From positions 1 through 38,976 of the forward strand of contig JAFPUE010000127.1 of the NCBI GenBank assembly GCA_017395555.1: a DNA stretch of 38,976 bases, given 5' to 3'. Position 1 is the stretch's first letter. Every line of letters begins with the position of its first letter. The position numbers and the translations under genes were made by a program. This DNA comes from Ruminiclostridium sp. GTDB taxonomy: Bacteria > Bacillota > Clostridia > Oscillospirales > Ruminococcaceae. The notes beneath the pieces were generated by a model. The model was not told the DNA's origin. It saw nothing but the letters and a program-made list of their open reading frames with translations, and ran no database searches. Shown here one piece after another: positions 16,629 through 22,110 of the stretch.

Positions 16629-17486
16629 ATGAAAAAAACAGCGGCATTACTTGCCATATTACTTGTGCTTGCAGCCGGCGGCTGCGGTGGCAATAACACA
16701 CCCGCGCAGACCTCCGCCGCAACAACTGCTGCGGCAAATACCTCGGGAAGCGAAGCAGTAACGTCGGTTGACGAAAACGGCGTAGTCAGCATGGTAATGG
16801 AAGCTCCCGAACGCGAGGACACCACAGAGGAGTCACTCAAATATTTCGAGACCAACGCACCCGCTTTCAAGAAATACCTTGATATGCGCCGCTCGCTCCC
16901 GATGTCGTTTGAATCAACAGTCACACAGAACGGCGAAGAATGGAAAACAGGCTTATATATCAAGGACGATACGCATCAGGCGCTCTATTCCATTGATCCC
17001 TCCGGTGCGCGGATAGATGTCGTTTACAGCGGCGATAAGATCTATCAGGTAGAGCACGCCCGCAAGACCGTATTCACCTACGACTGCGGCGAGGAAATGG
17101 TAGCCGGCGCGGTATCGGATTCCCGTCTTTCCAAGATATATCTTGATGATGTTATGGAGTCGCATTATTGGTGCGATCAGGCGGAATACGAGGGTAATGT
17201 CTATGACCGCGTTATTATCACCACGGGAGACGAACAGGTGTTCCACTACTTCGATACCGAGACCGGAAAGCTCGCATATTCCGTCAGCGGCGACACCGTC
17301 ACAAGAGTTGATTTATTGGAAAACGCTATTATAAATGATGACATTTTCAATATCCCGACTGACTATGAGCAGAAGAAATATTCCGATCTTCTCGACGAAC
17401 AGCTTGCAGAGGAAAAGGCAGCTGCGGAAGCGGCAGCAAAAGCGGCTGAAACTACTACTTCGGCAGCAGCAGAACCGGCAGCCTGA
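16629..17486 (+). CDS. Predicted lipoprotein of unknown function
   Basis: The 285-residue product begins with a lipoprotein signal peptide: MKK, a hydrophobic stretch, then AAGGC with C19 as the lipidated residue. The -3 position is Ala rather than Leu, a slightly loose lipobox. A Thr/Ala/Ser-rich linker follows to about residue 45. Residues ~60-250 have a strand-rich pattern (for example SFESTVTQNGEEWKTGLYI, then YDRVIITTGDEQVFHYF), reminiscent of LolA-like lipoprotein folds, but I cannot place it. The C-terminus is Ala/Glu-rich low complexity. It probably faces the outside of the membrane. An AAAGGA box precedes the ATG, and a strong bidirectional terminator follows. Confidence 0.8.
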   Translation: MKKTAALLAILLVLAAGGCGGNNTPAQTSAATTAAANTSGSEAVTSVDENGVVSMVMEAPEREDTTEESLKYFETNAPAFKKYLDMRRSLPMSFESTVTQNGEEWKTGLYIKDDTHQALYSIDPSGARIDVVYSGDKIYQVEHARKTVFTYDCGEEMVAGAVSDSRLSKIYLDDVMESHYWCDQAEYEGNVYDRVIITTGDEQVFHYFDTETGKLAYSVSGDTVTRVDLLENAIINDDIFNIPTDYEQKKYSDLLDEQLAEEKAAAEAAAKAAETTTSAAAEPAA

Positions 17487-17502
17487 TAAAAAGCACAACA
17501 CA

Positions 17503-17534
17503 AAAAACTCCCGCAGAGCTCTGCGGGAGTTTTT
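17503..17534. terminator. Bidirectional terminator between convergent genes
   Basis: A perfect 32-bp palindrome (17503-17518 with 17519-17534) starts with A5 and ends with T5. It lies between the stop of the lipoprotein gene and the stop of the opposing surface-protein gene, so it serves both. Confidence 0.93.
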
Positions 17535-17550
17535 ATTTCGGGTTATCCGA

Positions 17551-18972
17551 TTACTTTCTCTTTCTTGCGAGAACAACAGCACCTGCTGCAACTGCTGCGA
17601 TACCTGCAACAGCAGCAACGTCCTCGATACCTGTGTTCGGGTTAGCGTTGTCGGAAACTGCGCTTACTTCGCTTGCTGCGGGAGCGGGAGCGATGAGCTC
17701 GGGCTCTTCGATCGAAACAGCGCCGCCCATTAAGTCAAGAGCGTTACCGTCCTTGTCGAGAAGCTCGAACTTTGTGGGAGCGATAGGTGTACCCCACTGC
17801 TGGAAGAATGCGAATGCGTAAGCATCGTCAGCGGAGAAAATGGGCTCCTTGTCCATGAATGTGATGGAGCCTTCGGACTCGTCGTATGTAAGCTCATCGC
17901 CGTCGCCGTTAGCGTAGTTGTGCTGATACCAACCTCTGCTCTGGCAGTTAGCGCCTACGGAGCCGCCGTACCAAGCGCCGTGCTCAACGTCCTCGGGATC
18001 AACCTCAACGAATACGCGGATTCCGTAAACCTGTGTGATATCGAAACCGAAGTCCTTCTCAAGAGAAGCCTGAGCATCGTTATCTGCACGCAGGCAGAAC
18101 TGCAGACCGTCGAAGTAAGGAGCCTGATCCTCGTCGAAAGCAACAGTGGAAGGATCGAATGTGGATACCCACTCTTCTTCCTCGTCAGCAGCTGTTGTTT
18201 CTTCTTCAACATCTTCCTCGGCAACCTCGGGAGCTTTTTCCTCTTCCTTGGTTGTCTTCTTTGTCTTCTTGGTTTCTTCCTTAGCCTTTTCTGTTGTTGT
18301 CTCAGCAGGCTTTTCTTCCTTAGCTGTTGTTTCCTCTGTCTTTCCCGAAGTTACTTTCTCCGTTGTATCAAGAAGCGGAAGACTTGCTTTTCCTTTGCCG
18401 TCAAAAGATATCATTTCCTTACCGTTTTTATCTTTGACTACGATTGACTTCACAGTAGCTACATCAGGTGTACCATCATACTGATTGATTGCGAGCTGAA
18501 CAAAATAGTAATCATCATAAACACAGTTAGAATCATCAACTACAAGAACGCCCTTATATGTATTATCTGCGATCTTGTCAAACTTAATCGTCTTATTAGC
18601 CGCTTCAAGTCCACGATCGGAATCATTAACACCCCAATACTCTTTTGCTATCCAGTTATGCTTCGAGCCGGAATCCGTACCGGTTGACGAAAGAATAATA
18701 GCTCCACCCCAAGCACCGGTGAAATCTGCATCTGTTGTTACAGTGTACTCAATAGTACCGATTTTAGTTAAATCAATACCATAGTTTGTAGCCGATTTTT
18801 CGCCCTTGTCCTTTGTACCGTCAGAATAGAGCATTACAAGAAACATTTTATCGGAGCTTCTTGTATAACCGTCCTGCGGAACAACTGTAAGCTTTGCGCT
18901 TGCGGAAACTGTCATCGCAGCGGCGCATACAAGTGCGGCAGCGCAAGCCGCGATCTTCTTGAATTTCTTCAT
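17551..18972 (-). CDS. Secreted surface protein with duplicated beta-domain and NPNTG sorting signal
   Basis: The start was set at 18972: AGGAGG lies just upstream and a clear Sec signal peptide follows (MKKFKKIAACAAALVCAAA, cleavage near ASA-K). The longer open frame to 19089 covers the promoter-proximal leader. The mature protein (~445 aa) has a beta-rich domain (~residues 28-190), a Lys/Thr/Glu linker (~200-265), and a second beta-rich domain (~270-425). The two domains look homologous: GIDLTKIGTIEYTV...GAWGG in the first matches GFDITQVYGIRVFV...GAWYGG in the second. The C-terminus has NPNTG, a hydrophobic segment and RKRK, a sortase-type cell-wall anchor. Carbohydrate or cell-surface binding is a guess from the jelly-roll-like pattern. 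No sortase gene is in the window. Confidence 0.85.
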   Translation of the reverse strand: MKKFKKIAACAAALVCAAAMTVSASAKLTVVPQDGYTRSSDKMFLVMLYSDGTKDKGEKSATNYGIDLTKIGTIEYTVTTDADFTGAWGGAIILSSTGTDSGSKHNWIAKEYWGVNDSDRGLEAANKTIKFDKIADNTYKGVLVVDDSNCVYDDYYFVQLAINQYDGTPDVATVKSIVVKDKNGKEMISFDGKGKASLPLLDTTEKVTSGKTEETTAKEEKPAETTTEKAKEETKKTKKTTKEEEKAPEVAEEDVEEETTAADEEEEWVSTFDPSTVAFDEDQAPYFDGLQFCLRADNDAQASLEKDFGFDITQVYGIRVFVEVDPEDVEHGAWYGGSVGANCQSRGWYQHNYANGDGDELTYDESEGSITFMDKEPIFSADDAYAFAFFQQWGTPIAPTKFELLDKDGNALDLMGGAVSIEEPELIAPAPAASEVSAVSDNANPNTGIEDVAAVAGIAAVAAGAVVLARKRK

Positions 18973-19133
18973 TTGGAATTTATCCTCCTTAAAATAATTT
19001 GACATCGGCGCAATTGGCACAAGCGCACATGTCGGCACCGCTGCGATGTTACCGCATCGCACGGCGTATAGGCAGGTTTTTTCTCTCAAACGCAGGTACC
19101 TGCCGGTGGAATGTAAACGGTATCATTACCGCA
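18973..19133 (-). other. Long structured 5' leader of the NPNTG surface-protein gene
   Basis: About 160 nt separate the predicted start site from the ATG. The leader RNA holds a GCAGGTACCTGC palindrome and a stem GCGATG-CGGTAA-CATCGC flanked by further pairing (about 19040-19066). I compared it by eye with c-di-GMP, T-box and SAM riboswitch hallmarks and found no match. Confidence 0.4.
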
Positions 19134-19139
19134 ATTTAC

Positions 19140-19168
19140 ATTATACTACCTTCTGCCTGTTTTGTCAA
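19140..19168 (-). promoter_or_regulatory. Perfect-consensus sigma-A promoter of the NPNTG surface-protein gene
   Basis: On the minus strand, TTGACA (19163-19168) lies 17 bp before TATAAT (19140-19145). All twelve bases match consensus, which suggests strong expression. Confidence 0.92.
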
Positions 19169-19224
19169 GTACCGTATAGCGCCTTTAATGTTTTTTTATT
19201 AAGGAATTTGTATGTTTTATTACG

Positions 19225-19256
19225 AAAAAAGACCGGAACCGTTACCGGTTCCGGTC
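19225..19256 (-). terminator. Intrinsic terminator of the NPGTG surface-protein gene
   Basis: An 11-bp perfect stem (19231-19241 with 19246-19256, 4-nt loop) is followed on the minus strand by six T residues (19225-19230). It lies about 45 bp past the stop codon. Confidence 0.92.
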
Positions 19257-19300
19257 AGTTTTAATTCTGAACTCGAATCGAAATTAAGTCAGTGTTTAAC

Positions 19301-21016
19301 TTACTTTCTCTTCTTGGATACTACTACAGCAGCAGCAGCTACGATTGCAGGGATTACTGCAAGTGCAACGCCTGTGCCGGGGTTAGCATCGTCATCAGCC
19401 TTAGCATTGTTTGTGGGTTCGATGATATCAACTTCGCCGTTGTTCTCTTCTTCTTCTTCCTCAGGCTCGATTGTGAACTCAGGCTCTTCTTCTTCCTCAG
19501 GCTCTTCTTCTTCCTCAGGCTCTTCTTCTTCCTCAGGCTCTTCTTCCTCGAACTCCTCAGGCTCTTCCTCTTCCTCAACGTCCTCAGGCTCGTCAACTAC
19601 TTCTTCTTCAGCAGCTTCAACGTCTGTGCCTTCCTCGTAAGAAAGGATAACCTTCTCTACGATGTAACCGATAGCATGCTGCTTATCATCGGATGTGTAC
19701 CATACACCGTTAGGAGCGTATGTGATAGCGTCACCGGGCTTACCAGCGTGGATGGACTTGTAATCGTCGAGCTTGTACTCTTCGCCCTTGTTCATACCGT
19801 AGTAGATATCGGAGATGTTGCCCTTTGTGAGACCGCCCATATCGTCGAGTATCTCGGAGATATCGAATGTGATCGTGAGAGCGTCGGAATCAACTGTTCC
19901 AAGGCTTACAAGAGAACCTGTGGACTGGTTGTAGTTGAAGAACAGACCCATGTTTGTACCCTGGAGAGAGCTCTTCAGACCAACTTCAGTAGAAGCTATA
20001 CCGCCGTTGTGCCAATCTGTGCCAGCCTTTGTCTTAGCTGTGAACTGGAATGTGATCTTACCGTTTGTCTGCTTGTTGAAGAAGTCAGCGGACTGGGAAG
20101 CGAGACCACCGAACCAGAACGGAGCTGTACCTGTTCCGTTATCGTTGTAGGACTGCTTTCTGGAAGCGTCGCCTTCTACCTGGCCGTTACCTGTGTAGAG
20201 AGTACCAGCTGTGTAAGCTGCAGCAGAAGAAAGGAGCTGTACCTTATTTCTGTTGATTGTTCCGTCGCTTGTTGTCTTCTCGAGAAATGCGTAGAGGTCC
20301 TTAGTGGACTGGTTGTCTATCTCGAGTGTAGCGCCGCAGTACCACTGGAATGCATCGTTGATAGCCTTCTCAACACCTACAGCGGAAGCTGTAGCGTCAT
20401 CGAAAGGATAGAGGCATGTCAGAGAATCTGTGTAATCCCAGTTAACCCAGTTTGTGTAAGCATCCTTACCAAGGTCTGTGTTCTTGGTCTTGATGTCGAT
20501 GGAGATAGCTGTTACTTCTACGAACTGAGAAATATCAAGCTTATTCAGCGGAGCTGAGTTTGCCGGATAGGAATCGAGTACCCACACGTCACCGGAACCA
20601 TCGTACTTCTGCTCGCCTGTAACCGAATCGAAGTTATCGAAATCGTAGCTGTAGGTCTTTGTGGTTGTGTTCTTCTGGCCCTTGATACCTGTAACATTAA
20701 GTGTTACCTTGCTGAGCCAGATCTGGCCGTTCTTGCCTGTGAACTTGCCATCCTCGATGAATGCGAACTGGTCAACAGTAGCAGGTGTACCCTTGCCTGC
20801 AGCGAGGTCAGCGTTCTGAATGAGGGCACCGTTGCCATCGGATTCAGCAAGGAGAGAAAGCTCTCTACCGCCGAGGCTGCCCTTGCACTCTACTGTACCG
20901 AGTGTGTTAGCCATGTCGAATTCCTTGGTAACTGTCTCAGCGCTTGCAACAGCGGAGAGGGAAGTTACAGCAAGTGTTGCAGCTATGCCAGCTGCGAGAA
21001 TCTTGTTAATCTTCAT
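19301..21016 (-). CDS. Secreted surface protein with Glu/Pro-rich stalk and NPGTG sorting signal
   Basis: The 571-residue product has a Sec signal peptide (MKINKILAAGIAATLAVTSL, cleavage near ASA-E). About 450 residues of strand-rich sequence follow, with repeated features such as VEVTAISIDIKTKN and FWFGGLASQSADFF. An extremely acidic stalk (residues ~477-535, blocks of EEEEEP) leads to NPGTG, a hydrophobic segment and KKRK. This is the layout of a sortase-anchored protein with a wall-spanning spacer. AGGAGG precedes the ATG and a consensus promoter lies about 50 bp upstream. With the next gene it forms a co-directional pair, but each has its own promoter and terminator. I do not recognise the ligand-binding family; adhesion or polysaccharide binding is only a guess. 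Confidence 0.83.
   Translation of the reverse strand: MKINKILAAGIAATLAVTSLSAVASAETVTKEFDMANTLGTVECKGSLGGRELSLLAESDGNGALIQNADLAAGKGTPATVDQFAFIEDGKFTGKNGQIWLSKVTLNVTGIKGQKNTTTKTYSYDFDNFDSVTGEQKYDGSGDVWVLDSYPANSAPLNKLDISQFVEVTAISIDIKTKNTDLGKDAYTNWVNWDYTDSLTCLYPFDDATASAVGVEKAINDAFQWYCGATLEIDNQSTKDLYAFLEKTTSDGTINRNKVQLLSSAAAYTAGTLYTGNGQVEGDASRKQSYNDNGTGTAPFWFGGLASQSADFFNKQTNGKITFQFTAKTKAGTDWHNGGIASTEVGLKSSLQGTNMGLFFNYNQSTGSLVSLGTVDSDALTITFDISEILDDMGGLTKGNISDIYYGMNKGEEYKLDDYKSIHAGKPGDAITYAPNGVWYTSDDKQHAIGYIVEKVILSYEEGTDVEAAEEEVVDEPEDVEEEEEPEEFEEEEPEEEEEPEEEEEPEEEEEPEFTIEPEEEEEENNGEVDIIEPTNNAKADDDANPGTGVALAVIPAIVAAAAVVVSKKRK
19482..19565 (-). repeat. 18-bp in-frame tandem repeat encoding the acidic stalk
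   Basis: Units with an 18-bp period begin near 19482, 19500, 19518 and 19536, then decay. Read on the minus strand each gives six residues of the PEEEEE type. It is a likely site of length variation between strains. Confidence 0.8.
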
Positions 21017-21067
21017 GATTGATTCCTCCTAAAAATTTTCGGTAAATTTTGTCATTACCTACGGTTT

Positions 21068-21096
21068 ATTATACATAATCTCTGAACTTTTTTCAA
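21068..21096 (-). promoter_or_regulatory. Sigma-A promoter of the NPGTG surface-protein gene
   Basis: On the minus strand, TTGAAA (21091-21096) lies 17 bp before TATAAT (21068-21073), about 50 bp upstream of the start codon. Confidence 0.88.
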
Positions 21097-21215
21097 TAGT
21101 CATTTTTACCATATTTTGGAAATTTATCTGTTTTGTAAGGACAAATTCCACAAATCAAGTCTTCGTGACTGTTGAAATCCGCCGATCTCAGTTTTTCAAC
21201 CTCGGCTTTGACTGT

Positions 21216-21386
21216 TTACATTTAGGTAGTCATTGCTTTTCTCGAAAAAGTTTCAGACTTTTTTAAATTTTTTTAAAAATTTTTGAAACCGTCCGAAACT
21301 CTCGTTTCCGTGCGTTTGCACCGTGCAATTTACTGCCTCAATGCTGCTTACATTGGTGTAGTCATTTGGTTTTCGCAAAAAGTTTC
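21216..21386. repeat. Imperfect direct repeat in an AT-rich non-coding stretch
   Basis: Two diverged copies of about 39 bp lie at 21216-21254 and 21348-21386, sharing TTACATT, GTAGTCATT and AAAAAGTTTC in the same order. They lie between the surface-protein promoter and the first antitoxin-like RNA, in a ~350-bp region (21097-21445) with no gene that I can support. Their spacing (132 bp) is close to the 130-bp period of the downstream RNA units, so they may be decayed relatives of the same duplication. That link is speculative. Confidence 0.4.
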
Positions 21387-21445
21387 GCTTGTTTCAAAAA
21401 TTTTTTCGGATTATACTATTTTAATAGATACTGTTTATCTCCCGC

Positions 21446-21474
21446 TTGACAAATCTGCCCCGCTGCTTTATAAT
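21446..21474 (+). promoter_or_regulatory. Perfect-consensus promoter of antitoxin-like RNA 1
   Basis: TTGACA (21446-21451) and TATAAT (21469-21474) are spaced 17 bp apart. The match to consensus is complete. Confidence 0.92.
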
Positions 21475-21480
21475 ATAGAA

Positions 21481-21562
21481 AGAGCAGACCTTTGACGGTC
21501 GCTCCCGACAGATTACATTAAATAACCGCTAGGGTCGCGTCCGGGCGGTTATTTCCTTTTAT
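21481..21562 (+). ncRNA. Antitoxin-like small RNA, upstream tandem copy
   Basis: The predicted transcript is about 80 nt. It opens with GAGC-A-GACC-TTTGAC-GGTC-GCTC, a bulged hairpin, then CCC, and ends in a terminator stem (21520-21529 with 21545-21554) followed by CCTTTTAT. No ribosome binding site or open frame is present. It shares the promoter, the 5' hairpin and the terminator arms with the copy 130 bp downstream, while the linker and terminator loop differ. It has no toxin gene of its own. Its CGCTCCC (21500-21506) and its terminator 3' arm could still pair with the toxin mRNA in trans. Confidence 0.75.
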
Positions 21563-21575
21563 CTCTCTTTCTTGC

Positions 21576-21604
21576 TTGACAAATCTGCACCGTCGTGCTA
21601 TAAT
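21576..21604 (+). promoter_or_regulatory. Perfect-consensus promoter of antitoxin-like RNA 2
   Basis: TTGACA (21576-21581) and TATAAT (21599-21604) are spaced 17 bp apart. It is the tandem duplicate of the promoter 130 bp upstream. Confidence 0.92.
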
Positions 21605-21610
21605 ATAAAC

Positions 21611-21700
21611 AGAAAGAGCAGACCTTTGACGGTCGCTCCCATATGGATTATTAGAAATAACCGCCGGTTTACGACGCCTTGGCGGTTATTTCCTTTTATT
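21611..21700 (+). ncRNA. Type I antitoxin RNA, copy adjacent to and antisense to the toxin
   Basis: The predicted ~90-nt RNA has the same 5' hairpin (GACC-TTTGAC-GGTC within GAGC/GCTC arms) as copy 1. It ends in a terminator with an 11-bp stem (21655-21665 with 21681-21691) followed by CCTTTTATT. That terminator overlaps the 3' end of the convergent holin-like toxin gene, covering its last codons and stop. This is the arrangement of known type I pairs such as TxpA/RatA and BsrG/SR4. By eye it can also pair elsewhere with the toxin mRNA: CGCUCCC (21634-21640) with the Shine-Dalgarno GGGAGUG, and GAGCAG/UUGAC with CUGCUC/GUCAA in the leader. Confidence 0.8.
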
Positions 21701-21793
21701 GCCGAAATGTATAAATATTTCAAGCACGAGTGCTATCAATGCACAATTGTATATCCCGATCTGTATAAGATCGGACAACGTTATGTACACCAT
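21686..21793 (-). CDS. Holin-like type I toxin peptide, 35 aa
   Basis: The peptide starts MVYITLSDLIQ, continues with one hydrophobic helix (residues ~12-30) and ends in GNKRK. A short N-terminus with a DLIQ motif, one membrane helix and a Lys/Arg tail is the pattern of Firmicutes putative holin-like toxins (BsrG/TxpA/YonT-type). The ATG at 21793 is preceded by GGGAGTGAGG at a good distance. The longer open frame upstream lacks a ribosome site and covers the promoter and leader. The stop lies in the shared terminator stem with the antitoxin RNA. A perfect-consensus promoter lies about 140 bp upstream, and the leader can fold the Shine-Dalgarno into a hairpin. Such toxins insert into the membrane; toxicity here is inferred. 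Confidence 0.85.
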   Translation of the reverse strand: MVYITLSDLIQIGIYNCALIALVLEIFIHFGNKRK

Positions 21794-21800
21794 ACGCCTC

Positions 21801-21825
21801 ACTCCCTTCCGGGAGCAGGATTGAC
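21801..21825 (-). promoter_or_regulatory. Shine-Dalgarno-sequestering hairpin in the toxin leader
   Basis: On the toxin mRNA, CUCCC (21811-21815) pairs with GGGAG (21802-21806) across a GGAA tetraloop. The paired GGGAG is the ribosome binding site. Just 5' of it, GUCAAUCCUGCUC (21813-21825) is complementary in two blocks to the antitoxin 5' hairpin. A hidden ribosome site is usual in type I toxin mRNAs. Confidence 0.6.
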
Positions 21826-21931
21826 CGCCGTTCGGTCTGTTCTTTCCGGATACTCGCGCCGCGCCTGCATCACGCTCCGCGCTTTCTCTGGTCAGGTATT
21901 CTGTTTTGCAGGGATATACCCGCTTGTCCGT

Positions 21932-21960
21932 ATTATAGCACATAAAACCGCGGCTGTCAA
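21932..21960 (-). promoter_or_regulatory. Perfect-consensus promoter of the toxin gene
   Basis: On the minus strand, TTGACA (21955-21960) lies 17 bp before TATAAT (21932-21937). It gives a toxin leader of roughly 130 nt. Confidence 0.9.
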
Positions 21961-22002
21961 CCAAAGACAGATGCCGCGTTTTTTCCTTTGCGCTGCGCCG
22001 TA

Positions 22003-22031
22003 TTGACAAAACCTTTTATATATGGTATAAT
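22003..22031 (+). promoter_or_regulatory. Perfect-consensus promoter of thrS
   Basis: TTGACA (22003-22008) and TATAAT (22026-22031) are spaced 17 bp apart. The leader to the thrS start is only ~70 nt and has no T-box specifier or GGTGG-type antiterminator motif. Confidence 0.92.
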
Positions 22032-22110
22032 GCTTTATTATCGACAAGCCGTTCCGATGCCCGCCGGTAGCGGGAATATCAAATTTCACGCGGCTGTCAG
22101 GAGGTTCACT

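Noticed and set aside
17551..19089. 512-residue version of the NPNTG surface protein
   Set aside because: AGGAGG and a signal peptide place the start at 18972; the added 39 residues lie in the leader RNA.
21686..22009. 107-residue minus-strand protein
   Set aside because: Only the last 35 residues are preceded by a good ribosome site; the upstream part spans the toxin promoter and leader, so the true gene is the 35-residue toxin.
22032..22110. T-box riboswitch before thrS
   Set aside because: The leader is only ~75 nt and lacks the conserved antiterminator motif.
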